Of a stretch of 64,000 bases of DNA, positions 1-8,596 are shown in pieces. This DNA comes from Paenibacillus borealis (GTDB lineage Bacteria; Bacillota; Bacilli; Paenibacillales; Paenibacillaceae): positions 3,100,001 to 3,164,000 of the forward strand of contig NZ_CP009285.1 in NCBI RefSeq assembly GCF_000758665.1, in the 5' to 3' direction. A program made the position numbers and the translations under genes. Under the pieces are notes generated by a model that was not told the origin of the DNA, did no database searches, and saw only the letters and a program-made list of their open reading frames with translations. Position 1 is the stretch's first letter. Every line of letters begins with the position of its first letter.

Positions 1-137
1 GGATTCATGTGCTCAATCCCTCCGGGATCAGCCGGGGAACGGTGAAGGTGACGGTCGACGGAGAAGCCTGGATGGCAGCTGCACTTCCCTATGAAGCAGG
101 AAGAGAGTATCAGGTTACTGTTCAGCTGGAACAGTGA
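1..137 (+). CDS. GH94-like glycosidase/phosphorylase, C-terminal end (partial)
   Basis: An open frame enters from the left edge (codons in phase with position 3) and stops with TGA at 135-137. About 44 residues are visible, ending VTVQLEQ. The pattern NPSGISRG followed by VTVDG and a final alternating beta-strand resembles the C-terminal sandwich of cellobiose/cellodextrin phosphorylase-type GH94 proteins. That assignment rests only on this short tail, so family and substrate are tentative. The stop lies 79 bp before gusA with no obvious terminator between, so the two may be co-transcribed. Confidence 0.45.
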   Translation, partial: IHVLNPSGISRGTVKVTVDGEAWMAAALPYEAGREYQVTVQLEQ

Positions 138-216
138 GCCTCTTCCTAGCGCGGGCCTGAGTCTGAGCTTAAGTGAAATTCAGAGTTAATATATAGAAGA
201 TCGGAGTGGACAAACC

Positions 217-2007
217 ATGCTGTTTCCAAAGGATACATTGACGCGCGAAATCAAGGATCTGTCCGGCATCTGGCGCTTTAAGGCAGATCCGGACAACCGG
301 GGCCGGGAAGAGAAGTGGCATCATCAGCCGCTTCAGGATACCATTCCTATGCCGGTTCCCGCCAGCTACAACGATATCACCCAGGATGCGGCGCTGCGTG
401 ACCACATCGGTGACGTGTGGTATGAGCAGACCTTCATCGTCCCCCGTTCCTGGTCGGGTGACCGGATGATGCTCTGGATCGGCAGTGCCTGCCATCATGC
501 GGTTGTCTGGGTGAACGGAGTGGAGGTGGCCTCCCACAAGGGGGGATTTCTGCCTTTTGAAGCGGATATTACACGGGTTGCAGTGCCCGGCCGGGAGAAC
601 CGCGTAACTATTGTGGTCAACAATGTGCTTAACTGGCAGACACTGCCGCCGGGACGGATCAAGACCTTCGACGATGAGAAGCATCCCGAAGGCTACCGGG
701 TGCAGGAATATTTTCATGATTTCTTTAACTATGCGGGACTACACCGGCCGGTGAAGCTGTACCGGACTTCCGGATTGTTCATTCAGGATATAACCATAAC
801 TACAGATGTGCAGGGGGAGTCAGGGGTTGTCGGATACTCCATTGAATGCTCTCAGCCGGAAGGAGAGGTAAGGGTCAAGCTGCTGGACGAGGACGGGAAG
901 GAAGCTGCCACAGGGAAGGGAAGCTCGGGCACCTTGCAGGTGGAGAACGCCAGACTGTGGAAGCCGCTGCAGGCTTATCTGTATACCCTTCATGTGGAGC
1001 TTCTTGATTCTTACGGACAACTCGCTGACCATTATCAGCTGCAGGTGGGCATACGCACGGTTAAGGTGGAAGGGACCCGGTTCCTGATCAACGGCGAGCG
1101 TTTCTATTTCAAGGGCTTCGGGAAGCATGAGGACAGTGATATCAGGGGCAAGGGACTGGATCAGGCGGTCAATGTGAAGGATTTCAATCTGCTCAAGTGG
1201 ATTAACGCCAACTCCTTCCGCACTTCCCACTATCCGTATGCCGAAGAGCTGCTGGAGCTGGCAGACCGCGAAGGCATCGTGGTGATCGGCGAGGTCCCGG
1301 CTGTAGGCTTCACTTTCTTCAATTATAACGACAAGGTGTATACACCGGATCAGGCCAATGAGGAGACGCTGGCTCATCATCACGATGTTCTGAGCGATCT
1401 GATTGCCCGCGACAAGAATCATCCATCCGTAGTCATGTGGAGTCTTGCTAACGAAGCGGCCACCTTCCAGGACGAGGCGGTACCGTATTTCCGCCAGCTG
1501 GCCGATACCGCCCGCAGGCTGGACCCGCAGCGTCCGATTACGATTGTGCAATGGCCGCTGCCGGATAAGTGCAAGGTGGCGCAGTTTTTTGACGTCATCT
1601 GTGTGAACCGCTACTACTCCTGGTACCAGGACCCGGGTGCCCTGGAGCTGGTGGAGCATCAGGTGGAATGGGAGCTGACGAACTGGTACCGGAATTTCGG
1701 CAAGCCGGTCATCATGACGGAATATGGCGCCGATGCCATCGCCGGATTTCACCAGGACCCTCCGGTCATGTTCACCGAGGAATATCAGGAGGAGCTGCTC
1801 ACCCGCTACCACAATGTGTTTGACCGGCTGGATTTCGTGATCGGGGAGCATGTTTGGGCTTTTGCCGATTTTGCCACCAAACAGGGGATTACTAGAATTA
1901 ACGGCAACAAAAAAGGCGTATTCACACGCCAGCGCCAGCCTAAAGCCGCCGCCCGCATGCTCCGCAGCCGCTGGGGGGAGATGGGAGAATATCCGGAGAA
2001 GCTGTAG
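217..2007 (+). CDS. uidA: Beta-glucuronidase, glycoside hydrolase family 2
   Basis: A cytoplasmic enzyme (no signal peptide) that releases glucuronic acid from beta-glucuronides. The 596 residues match the usual ~600. The order is sugar-binding jelly roll (about 1-180), immunoglobulin-like domain (about 185-285) and TIM barrel. Visible active-site elements are the acid/base Glu413 in SLANEA, the nucleophile Glu502 in MTEYGADAIAG, the NRYY segment at 464-467, and the NGNKKG motif with Asn564 and Lys566 that binds the sugar carboxylate and separates true glucuronidases from beta-galactosidases. The ATG at 217 has a GGAG about 10 bp upstream. It ends 3 bp from the convergent HIT gene. It probably processes glucuronides freed by the GH115 and GH67-like enzymes encoded downstream; that link is inferred. 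Confidence 0.95.
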   Translation: MLFPKDTLTREIKDLSGIWRFKADPDNRGREEKWHHQPLQDTIPMPVPASYNDITQDAALRDHIGDVWYEQTFIVPRSWSGDRMMLWIGSACHHAVVWVNGVEVASHKGGFLPFEADITRVAVPGRENRVTIVVNNVLNWQTLPPGRIKTFDDEKHPEGYRVQEYFHDFFNYAGLHRPVKLYRTSGLFIQDITITTDVQGESGVVGYSIECSQPEGEVRVKLLDEDGKEAATGKGSSGTLQVENARLWKPLQAYLYTLHVELLDSYGQLADHYQLQVGIRTVKVEGTRFLINGERFYFKGFGKHEDSDIRGKGLDQAVNVKDFNLLKWINANSFRTSHYPYAEELLELADREGIVVIGEVPAVGFTFFNYNDKVYTPDQANEETLAHHHDVLSDLIARDKNHPSVVMWSLANEAATFQDEAVPYFRQLADTARRLDPQRPITIVQWPLPDKCKVAQFFDVICVNRYYSWYQDPGALELVEHQVEWELTNWYRNFGKPVIMTEYGADAIAGFHQDPPVMFTEEYQEELLTRYHNVFDRLDFVIGEHVWAFADFATKQGITRINGNKKGVFTRQRQPKAAARMLRSRWGEMGEYPEKL

Positions 2008-2010
2008 GAC

Positions 2011-2340
2011 TTATCTCAGCGGCTCGCCATAGCTGATATGCCAGTGCAGATGCTTCGAATCCTGATAGTTCCCAAGGTTCGTGCTCACTCTGCATGCCCC
2101 GTATTCCCCGGTTACCTGGGCGGCCACCTGCTTAATGACTCCGATAAGCTCAAGCAGCAGGTCATTATCGCTGTCTTGAAGAGTTATAAGTGAGGAGATA
2201 TGCCGCTTAGGGATGGCGACAATGTGGACAGGATAAAAGGGTCTGGTGTGGTGGTTGGCTAGAACATTGTCCGTTTCGATTACCTTCCTCACTTCAATTT
2301 TGCCGCTTAATACTTCGTCACAGTAGAAATCTTCAGTCAT
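2011..2340 (-). CDS. HIT family (histidine triad) protein
   Basis: A small nucleotide hydrolase/transferase-fold protein. The histidine triad HLHWHIS carries His97, His99 and His101 near the C-terminus, as in HIT proteins acting on nucleoside phosphoramidates or dinucleoside polyphosphates. The start is the ATG at 2340 (MTEDFYCDE) because GAGGAGG lies 8 bp upstream; the longer frame from 2358 would place that ribosome binding site inside the gene. The protein has 109 residues, within the family's 100-150. It is convergent with gusA, separated by 3 bp. The exact substrate cannot be told from sequence. Confidence 0.85.
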   Translation of the reverse strand: MTEDFYCDEVLSGKIEVRKVIETDNVLANHHTRPFYPVHIVAIPKRHISSLITLQDSDNDLLLELIGVIKQVAAQVTGEYGACRVSTNLGNYQDSKHLHWHISYGEPLR

Positions 2341-2466
2341 GTGTATCCTCCTCGGCAATCTGTGTTCTCTTGTATTTTATTGGAAATCTCTTAGAATAAT
2401 ATGTGTGAAATCATAGCGTTTGCTGAGAGAACCGGTTAATACTATTTCATCAAAAGGAGATTACAC

Positions 2467-3399
2467 ATGAAGCTGCTGCTGGAGGATTACGAGGTTATAC
2501 GGCGATGGCTGTACCGCAATGCCCGTCCGCTGGATCTGGCGAGATGGAAGTTCCACTTTGAAGAAGGCGGAGTCCCGCCTGTGCTGGAAGCATTGTCAGC
2601 TTATCAGAATGAAGACGGCGGCTTCGGCCATGCCCTGGAAGCGGATGCCTGGAATCCGGATTCCACACCGGTCATGACGGCTACTGCTGTGGAGAGACTG
2701 CTGGAGCTGGAATTTGCAGATGCCGGCCACCCGGTTGTACAGGGCATTCTGAAGTATCTGGACAGCGGTGCGGATATGGAAGACCGGACATGGAGGAATG
2801 TGGTAGCCTCCAACAACGATTACCCCCATGCACCCTGGTGGCACACGGATTCGGACAGCACCGCACGCAGTATCTATAATCCGACAGCCATATTGGCCGG
2901 ATTCATTCTGAAATATGCCGACAGAGACAGTGCGCTGTATGACCGGGGAATGGGTATCGCCCATGAATTGACGGAGCTATTCTTGCAAGATACTGCCATT
3001 GAGATGCATCCGCTGAAATGTGTTGTCACTCTGCTGGAATGTATCGCCTGGGCGGAGCAGCAGGAGCATTTCCCCTATGTCACATTGAAAGAAGCGGCTA
3101 AAGTGCGAATCGTACAGCTGATCAGCCGCGATGCGGGAGAATGGAACGGCTACAGCTGCAGACCGTCCTTTTTCCTGAAGTCGCCGCAAAGTCCCGGATA
3201 TGCAGAGCTCGCCGGGCTGGTTCACCAGGAGCTGGATTATCTGCTGGAGACCAGAAATCCAGAAGGAGTCTGGAACCTGACCTGGAGCTGGGCGGGGTAT
3301 GAGCGGGAATTTGCTGTCAGCGAGAACTGGTGGAAGGCACATACTGTTATGGAGAATATGCTGCTGCTGCGGGAGTTTGGACGAATCTCTGAGCTATAA
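2467..3399 (+). CDS. Alpha/alpha-toroid (terpenoid cyclase/prenyltransferase-fold) protein of unknown function
   Basis: 310 residues after AAAGGAG with the ATG at 2467. The segment YQNEDGGFGHALE near residue 42 resembles the QxxDGGFG turn of the helical repeats in squalene/oxidosqualene cyclases and prenyltransferase beta subunits. A second Trp-rich segment sits near the C-terminus (WNLTWSW). The aspartate-rich DxDD catalytic motif of class II terpene cyclases is not evident, and at 310 residues it is about half the size of a squalene cyclase. It is therefore probably a single-domain toroid protein with another role. No signal peptide. It stands alone between the HIT gene and the SDR/MerR pair. 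Confidence 0.7.
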   Translation: MKLLLEDYEVIRRWLYRNARPLDLARWKFHFEEGGVPPVLEALSAYQNEDGGFGHALEADAWNPDSTPVMTATAVERLLELEFADAGHPVVQGILKYLDSGADMEDRTWRNVVASNNDYPHAPWWHTDSDSTARSIYNPTAILAGFILKYADRDSALYDRGMGIAHELTELFLQDTAIEMHPLKCVVTLLECIAWAEQQEHFPYVTLKEAAKVRIVQLISRDAGEWNGYSCRPSFFLKSPQSPGYAELAGLVHQELDYLLETRNPEGVWNLTWSWAGYEREFAVSENWWKAHTVMENMLLLREFGRISEL

Positions 3400-3494
3400 C
3401 ATGAATAATTATTGCAGGATAAATGCCCGCACAATCAAGCCCAAGTCATCGTATCAGATGCTTGGGCTTTGGTATGTGCAGTATAACGTATGAA

Positions 3495-4355
3495 TCAGGA
3501 GCTGCTGCCGACCGTGCGGAACTCCTGCTGATAAATGGTCTGGACGTTCTTCAGAATAGTGCTGCTGTGCTCTGTGAATTTAAGCGGGGTCACCTGATTC
3601 TTGATCAGGAACACACCGGGCTTGCGGCTGTGCTCGCCGAGTGCAGCCTGATATAACAAGCCAGCTCCATGAGTGGGTTCCGGGAAGAACATACGTATAA
3701 CCGGTCTCAGCCAAAAAGGAATTCCGGATTTCTTGCCGCCGCGGATCGTATTGTTACCTCCGGGATCGGCACTGCGGATTATAATGCCTTCCGCCGCAAG
3801 CGCGGGGGCAACCTCGGAAGTCCATAAGGATAAGGCAAGCTTGGTGTCCGCGTAAGGGCCGGTCAGCTTTTGGAACTTGGCAGGATGCTCCAGGGCGGCA
3901 GGGTCGAATTTGCGCTTCATCATAAAAGCATTGGAAGAGGTATTAATCACAGTGCGCAGTGTGCCATTCAGGATCAGCGGCTTCAGTTCCATGGTAATGA
4001 TGTACGGAACAACCGTCTGCAGCTCATAGTGCAGCTCACGGCCTTGCTTGGAGAAGCTTAGCTCGGGAAAACTGCCGCCCGCATTATTGAACAGCAGATC
4101 GATCTGCGATTCATGGCTGTGAATATCCTGCAAGGCACGCTTCAACTGGGTGAAATCCGATAAGTCAGCCTTATAAATCCGCAGCCGTCTGCTGCTGAGC
4201 GCTTCACGGATAAGGGGATCATCCTCTGGAAAAGCTGAACGGATGAGCGCAATAATCTCCCAGCCTTCACCCAGCATCCGGCGGGTCAAGGCGAGTCCGA
4301 TTCCATTATTCGCTCCGGTGATCAGCGCAGTTCGTTGAGATTGTTCTATAGTCAT
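3495..4355 (-). CDS. Short-chain dehydrogenase/reductase (SDR)
   Basis: An NAD(P)-dependent oxidoreductase of the classical SDR fold, 286 residues. The cofactor motif TGANNGIG is at 13-20, NNAGG at 90-94, the catalytic Ser at about 140-141 in NTSS, and the YxxxK pair is Tyr168/Lys172 in GPYADTKLAL. The ADPGGNNT segment after the active site resembles retinol dehydrogenase/protochlorophyllide reductase-like members. The start is the ATG at 4355 with AAAGGAG 8 bp upstream; the frame stays open upstream but crosses the MerR promoters. It is divergent from the MerR gene, with paired palindromic operators between. By analogy with AdhR/NmlR partners it may reduce a reactive carbonyl; the substrate is unknown. 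Confidence 0.88.
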   Translation of the reverse strand: MTIEQSQRTALITGANNGIGLALTRRMLGEGWEIIALIRSAFPEDDPLIREALSSRRLRIYKADLSDFTQLKRALQDIHSHESQIDLLFNNAGGSFPELSFSKQGRELHYELQTVVPYIITMELKPLILNGTLRTVINTSSNAFMMKRKFDPAALEHPAKFQKLTGPYADTKLALSLWTSEVAPALAAEGIIIRSADPGGNNTIRGGKKSGIPFWLRPVIRMFFPEPTHGAGLLYQAALGEHSRKPGVFLIKNQVTPLKFTEHSSTILKNVQTIYQQEFRTVGSSS

Positions 4356-4395
4356 ATTAAGTTCTCCTTTGGGATTGTAGTGGTGAATGGTGCCC

Positions 4396-4473
4396 ATTGT
4401 ATAACTTGGAGCCGACTCCAAGTCAAGGCCTGAAATTAACCGTTGACTTGGAGCTGACTCCAAGTTATACAAT
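4396..4473. promoter_or_regulatory. Mirror-image divergent MerR-type promoters and operators
   Basis: Two almost identical promoters face away from each other. Rightward (merR): TTGACT at 4443-4448 and TACAAT at 4468-4473, 19-bp spacer. Leftward (SDR): the complement of AGTCAA at 4421-4426 and of ATTGTA at 4396-4401, also a 19-bp spacer. Each spacer holds an inverted repeat with arms ACTTGGAG and CTCCAAGT (4404-4423 and 4446-4465). A 19-bp spacer with a central palindrome is the hallmark of promoters twisted into activity by MerR proteins. The operator centres are 42 bp apart, about four helical turns. Confidence 0.88.
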
Positions 4474-4514
4474 AGGATGAACTGAAGACTAGATAATTCA
4501 AATGAGGTGACCCT

Positions 4515-4955
4515 ATGAGTCTGGCAGAAGCTAATATCATTCAGGGATATTCGATCAAAGAAACAGCGGAGCGGACCGGAATTCCGGAGGATACGATCCG
4601 GTATTACGAGAAGATCGGCCTGCTGCCGCGGGCCCAGCGCAAGCAAAACAGCCACCGCATCTACAGCGATCAGGATCTGGAGACGATGAAGCTGATCACC
4701 TGTCTCAAGAAGACGGGGATGTCCCTTGACGACATACGGCCATATCTTAGCCTGTCTCTTGATTCGGACCTGTCTGAATATCCGGAGCTGCATGAGATGA
4801 TCCTGAATCATAAACAGAAGATCCTGGAGCAGATCGCTTCACTGCAGCAGATTGTGGATTTTATTGATACCAAGATGGATCAGGGAAACCTCGGCCCGCA
4901 GGAATGTGAGCTTACAGGAGATACCCGCAGAATGCCGGCGCAGCGCAAACGCTGA
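4515..4955 (+). CDS. MerR family regulator, AdhR/NmlR-like
   Basis: 146 residues with an N-terminal winged helix (GYSIKETAERTGIPEDTIRYYE, residues about 11-32), a second DNA-contact wing and a dimerising coiled coil (about 85-120). Cys63 in ITCLKKTGMS aligns with the single conserved cysteine that senses electrophiles in AdhR/NmlR-type regulators of aldehyde stress. That alignment is from memory of the family, so the signal (aldehyde or quinone) is inference. The start ATG at 4515 has GAGGTGA upstream. It is divergent from the SDR gene and shares the symmetrical promoter region, so it probably controls both itself and the SDR. A typical intrinsic terminator follows. Confidence 0.87.
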   Translation: MSLAEANIIQGYSIKETAERTGIPEDTIRYYEKIGLLPRAQRKQNSHRIYSDQDLETMKLITCLKKTGMSLDDIRPYLSLSLDSDLSEYPELHEMILNHKQKILEQIASLQQIVDFIDTKMDQGNLGPQECELTGDTRRMPAQRKR

Positions 4956-4970
4956 TCCTATTCCCTCACA

Positions 4971-5006
4971 GCCTCATTCCAAATCACTTTGGAGTGGGGC
5001 TTTTTG
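4971..5006 (+). terminator. Intrinsic terminator after merR
   Basis: An inverted repeat (CCTCATTCCAAA with TTTGGAGTGGGG, 4-nt loop) is followed by CTTTTT. Confidence 0.85.
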
Positions 5007-5029
5007 CTAATATCGCTTGTATGCATCTG

Positions 5030-5345
5030 TTTCACATGACAACTTATCCCATTTCCCGCTGAAACGGTGCCAGAATGACGGCAAAGCGGTTTCCGCTTGT
5101 TGTTCAGGAAATATTAGTTGGATTTTCTCCACTTGCTTAGGTACGGACGAGTCCTTGTCAGGAAACAGTTGGAAATAAGGCACTTAATATGCGGCAAATC
5201 CTTCAACGTAGTGGAAATACATGAGATTAAATGACGTTTATCCACTTACTTGCCTCAGACGCTATAAAAGATCGAAATTAAGATACGTTTATCCAATTGT
5301 TAAATTTGCCGAGCGGGCAGAAGTTGCCCCTATGAGGATTTAGCG
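5030..5345. other. Intergenic stretch with degenerate internal motifs, no gene
   Basis: No frame with a credible start and ribosome binding site is seen. The stretch carries repeated degenerate motifs: CGTTTATCCACTT near 5233 and CGTTTATCCAATT near 5286, plus GTTGGAAATA near 5170 and GTGGAAATAC near 5212. This looks like a short intergenic repeat family rather than a gene. The gldA promoter is probably at its right end. Confidence 0.4.
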
Positions 5346-5413
5346 GAGTTTGTTCATTGCTGTATTCCAGATTCTTCCTTAGAATAAGAGAATTAGAACA
5401 GGAGGGATTCATA

Positions 5414-6508
5414 ATGTCACAGATCATCTATTCACCGTCTAAATATATTCAGGGCAGCGGTGAGATTACGAGGCTAGGGGTGTATTGTCAGCAAATGGGG
5501 GCGAAAGGTGCCTACGCTATAGTAGATCCCTATATTCTCTCTTTGTATGGACAAGAGATCAGCACCGGTTTCGAGACGGAGCAGATTCCGCTGCTGCTGC
5601 GTGAATTCAAGGGCGAATGCAGTCTTGTGCAGGTGAACCAGATAGTGGCGGAGCTGGATAGCGGCAGTGTGGATGTCATTGTGGGCATTGGCGGAGGCAA
5701 GACACTGGATACGGCAAAAGCGGTCAGCCATTTCACCGGGCTCCCGGTGATGCTTGTGCCGACAGTAGCATCAACGGATGCGCCATGCAGCGCCCTATCT
5801 GTTCTCTACAGCGAATCGGGCGAATTCGACCGGTATCTGCCGCTGCGTCGCAGTCCGGATATCGTTGTCGCAGATGTGGCGATTATCGCCAAAGCTCCTG
5901 TCAGACTGCTTGCAGCAGGTATGGGGGATGCCTTGTCGACGTATTACGAAGCAAGAGCCTGCAGCAGATCAGGAGCGCTTACCAGCGCCGGAGGTACAAG
6001 CACTTTGGCTGCCCTGGCACTCGCCCGCGCTTGCCATGTTACGCTGCTTGCCGATGGTGCGCAGGCACTGGCTGATGTCAGGGAAGGACGCGTCACAGCC
6101 GCAGTTGAACATATTGTCGAAGCCAATATTTATCTCAGCGGCATCGGTTTCGAGAGCGGCGGACTGGCAGCGGCCCATGCTATTCATAATGGGCTAACGC
6201 TGCTCGAGGAATGCCGGAGCGTGCTTCACGGGGAGAAGGTAGCATTCACCACACTGGTACAGCTCTTCCTTGAAGGAGCGACGGAAGCTGAGATCAGCGG
6301 GGCGGTGGAGTTCTGCCGGCTGGTTGGTCTGCCAGTAACGCTGGCGGAGCTGGGGTTAGCAGGTGTTGATCATGGCCGGCTGCTGATTGCAGCTGAGGCC
6401 AGCTGCAGCGAGGGCAGTCCAATGGCCAACATGCCGTTTGCCGTGACACCGCAGCAGGTGCTGGCAGCGATTCTTGATGCCGACCGCCGCGGGGCACAGC
6501 TATCTTAA
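5414..6508 (+). CDS. gldA: Glycerol dehydrogenase (NAD-dependent, iron/zinc family)
   Basis: Interconverts glycerol and dihydroxyacetone with NAD+ in the cytoplasm. 364 residues, as in Bacillus stearothermophilus GlyDH (~370). The Rossmann-like region has GIGGGKTLDTAKA (91-103). Metal ligands are Asp172 in GMGDALSTYYEA, His255 in LAAAHAIHNG and His272 in LHGEKVAF. The start is the ATG at 5414 with AGGAGGG 6-8 bp upstream; the longer frame from 5357 starts upstream of this site and is unlikely. It is a single-gene unit with its own terminator. Confidence 0.93.
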   Translation: MSQIIYSPSKYIQGSGEITRLGVYCQQMGAKGAYAIVDPYILSLYGQEISTGFETEQIPLLLREFKGECSLVQVNQIVAELDSGSVDVIVGIGGGKTLDTAKAVSHFTGLPVMLVPTVASTDAPCSALSVLYSESGEFDRYLPLRRSPDIVVADVAIIAKAPVRLLAAGMGDALSTYYEARACSRSGALTSAGGTSTLAALALARACHVTLLADGAQALADVREGRVTAAVEHIVEANIYLSGIGFESGGLAAAHAIHNGLTLLEECRSVLHGEKVAFTTLVQLFLEGATEAEISGAVEFCRLVGLPVTLAELGLAGVDHGRLLIAAEASCSEGSPMANMPFAVTPQQVLAAILDADRRGAQLS

Positions 6509-6520
6509 AATGTTTTGGGG

Positions 6521-6577
6521 TCCCCGCAAAGTTCTTGAGTCATCACTGGAGCCAAAGCCACACTTTGTGGGGTTATT
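6521..6577 (+). terminator. Probable terminator after gldA
   Basis: CCCCGCAAAGT (6522-6532) pairs with ACTTTGTGGGG (6562-6572) with one mismatch; the loop is 29 nt and a T-rich TTATTTT follows. Confidence 0.65.
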
Positions 6578-6676
6578 TTAAGCTTTGTTAATTATTGCGT
6601 AAGTTCACCGTACATATTTAACCTTCGTGAGCCAAACAATGAGAACAATTGTTGAATCATGAAGGAGGTGTTCCAT

Positions 6677-7624
6677 TTGAAGAAAAGCAGTCACAGCGTA
6701 AAGCACATCATTCTATATCTTTTGGCCGCAGTAGTTGTCTTGATGACCACGCTGATTCCGTCAGCATCTCAAGCGGTACTTGCCGCACCGGCAGCCCTTG
6801 CAGACACCGCGCAGGTTATGGAAACCGCAGATTCCTTGCCGGAGCCGGCAACAGATACGCATGCAGACAACAGCTTAAGCAGCGGTTCAGTTGACCGGCA
6901 AATAGAGAATAAGAAGTTGCCCAGCCGTGTCGCCATCATTGTCGATGATTTCGGTAATAACATGCGGGGCACGGAGGAGATGTTCAAGCTGCCGGTCAAG
7001 ATTACCGTTGCGGTGATGCCGTTCCTGTCCACGAGTGAAAAGGATGCACGGCGTGCGCATGAGCTTGGCTTGGATGTATTGGTCCATCTGCCGATGGAGC
7101 CGCGCCAGGGCAAGCCGGAATGGCTTGGACCGGGTGCGGTGCTGACTAAGATGAGTGATGCTGAAGTCCGCCAGCGGGTGGAGGCAGCGCTCGATAATGT
7201 CCCTTTTGCTATTGGGATTAACAATCACATGGGCTCTAAGGTGACCGGTGACGAACGGGTGATGGGCATTGTGCTGGCGGTCTGCAAAGAACGAGGTTTA
7301 TTCTTCGTAGACAGCCATACCAATTATCGTTCCGTTGCCGGGAGAATGGCCCGGGAGCTGGGACTCCCGCCTGTGGAGAACCACATTTTCCTGGACGACG
7401 TGCATTCTGTCAGCCATGTGGCTAAACAGATGAAGCTGGTACATGAGCGGGCAATGAGCCAGAGATACTGCGTAACTATCGGTCATGTCGGCATTCAAGG
7501 CAAAGAAACCGCAGCGGGCATCCGCAGCGGCATTGCCGGAATGAAAGACAGCGTGGAATTTATCGGCATCTCCGAGCTTGTCCGGGATGAGTGGAAATGG
7601 AATTCGCAAGTCACACTTCCATAA
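6677..7624 (+). CDS. Divergent polysaccharide deacetylase family protein (YibQ-like)
   Basis: 315 residues. The start is TTG at 6677 because AAGGAGGTG sits 7 bp upstream; an ATG at 6659 lies ahead of that site. An N-terminal hydrophobic signal (HIILYLLAAVVVLMTT) ending near ASQA predicts export. The mature part begins at SRVAIIVDDFGNN and follows the divergent polysaccharide deacetylase fold: the VDDFG turn, HLPMEP, NNHMGS and FVDSHT segments hold the putative metal and catalytic residues. The role is probably peptidoglycan or exopolysaccharide modification at the cell surface; the actual substrate is unknown. Its 3' end overlaps the convergent amidase gene by 14 bp, so the two coding ends share DNA. 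Confidence 0.88.
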   Translation: MKKSSHSVKHIILYLLAAVVVLMTTLIPSASQAVLAAPAALADTAQVMETADSLPEPATDTHADNSLSSGSVDRQIENKKLPSRVAIIVDDFGNNMRGTEEMFKLPVKITVAVMPFLSTSEKDARRAHELGLDVLVHLPMEPRQGKPEWLGPGAVLTKMSDAEVRQRVEAALDNVPFAIGINNHMGSKVTGDERVMGIVLAVCKERGLFFVDSHTNYRSVAGRMARELGLPPVENHIFLDDVHSVSHVAKQMKLVHERAMSQRYCVTIGHVGIQGKETAAGIRSGIAGMKDSVEFIGISELVRDEWKWNSQVTLP

Positions 7625-8408
7625 GATACGCCGCAATTCCGTTAGCAACCGCTTCGGCAATCTCTTCCTGGCCTTGCGGTGTGCACAGCTTCTCGCGGTC
7701 TGCCGGACTGCTGACAAAACCCGCCTCGACGATCACTGTTGTGGCGGTTATTTTGTTGAGCAGATAGAAGGGTTTGCCTTGTCTGGGGTCATTCTTCATC
7801 CCATACAGCCCGTTCAGCTGGTCCTGAATAGCTCTGGCCAGCAGGAAGCTGCGCCCTTCCTGGCGGTACAATACGAGCGGGCCATGCTTGGAGGGCGATT
7901 TCGCCCAATTAATATGGATGCTGACCACGACATTAGCCGGCAGCGTTTCCGCCAGTTCCTTGCGCTGTGCCAGGTCACGCAGATGCCGGGATTTACTGCG
8001 CAGCCAGAGGTTCTCGTCGCTCGGCGCATAATCACCGGTCCGGTTCAGAATGGCATCGAAGCCGTCACTGCGCAGCAGGAGAAAGAGGCGGCGGGAGATG
8101 GCCAGGGTAATGTCCTTCTCCAGAATAGTGCCGTAAGACGTTCCGCCGTCTATCCCCCCGTGTCCGGCATCAATCAGGATGATCCGCTGGTCATGTCCGA
8201 GCATATGCTGACGGTCTGACTGTTTGTCGGTCAAGTGGTCTACCCCCGGTGTAGCGGCAAGGATGGTCCCTGCATCTCCAGCTGTTAGCAGAGTCAGCAC
8301 CGCTAATGACGCCAGTATCCTCTGCAGCAATTGCCCCAGCCGGTAATGTTGCCCAGGAAGGCTTGCCCCTCCTGCATGATGTTCTTGTAATTGTCCTGAT
8401 ATTCTCAT
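7611..8408 (-). CDS. N-acetylmuramoyl-L-alanine amidase (amidase_3, CwlD-like)
   Basis: A zinc amidase that cuts the bond between MurNAc and L-Ala in peptidoglycan. 265 residues with a membrane/signal segment (ILASLAVLTLLTAGDAG, about 32-50), then the catalytic domain. Zinc and catalytic residues are visible as the His in LIDAGHGG, Glu in LEKDI, His in VSIHINWA and Glu in VIVEAGF. The ATG at 8408 has AGGAGG 9 bp upstream. The size and domain fit CwlD, which makes muramic delta-lactam in the spore cortex, but other single-domain amidase_3 proteins look alike. It is convergent with the deacetylase gene with a 14-bp overlap; CwlD acts with the deacetylase PdaA in spores, which makes the pairing suggestive. 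Confidence 0.88.
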   Translation of the reverse strand: MRISGQLQEHHAGGASLPGQHYRLGQLLQRILASLAVLTLLTAGDAGTILAATPGVDHLTDKQSDRQHMLGHDQRIILIDAGHGGIDGGTSYGTILEKDITLAISRRLFLLLRSDGFDAILNRTGDYAPSDENLWLRSKSRHLRDLAQRKELAETLPANVVVSIHINWAKSPSKHGPLVLYRQEGRSFLLARAIQDQLNGLYGMKNDPRQGKPFYLLNKITATTVIVEAGFVSSPADREKLCTPQGQEEIAEAVANGIAAYLMEV

Positions 8409-8596
8409 GTGAATAACCTCCTGCCTGAATCATCATAGCTTCATGTACTGTTAGATTGTACCTTTAGCGCCAAACCTATACGAAGCTTAACGGTTCCGGT
8501 TTAGAGAGCTGAAGAATGGAGCACACTACAGATATGGAGAAATGGGCAGGGTGGCAGGCGGCAATCCGTCAGCTGCCTGCAGAGGAGGTATAGGTC

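Noticed and set aside
820..1851. Long minus-strand open frame opposite gusA (343 codons)
   Set aside because: Shadow of a high-GC gene; no ribosome site, no recognisable domain, and the plus strand encodes a clear GH2 enzyme.
3495..4811. 438-codon version of the SDR
   Set aside because: The extra N-terminus is antisense to merR and crosses both promoters; a good ribosome site lies before the ATG at 4355.
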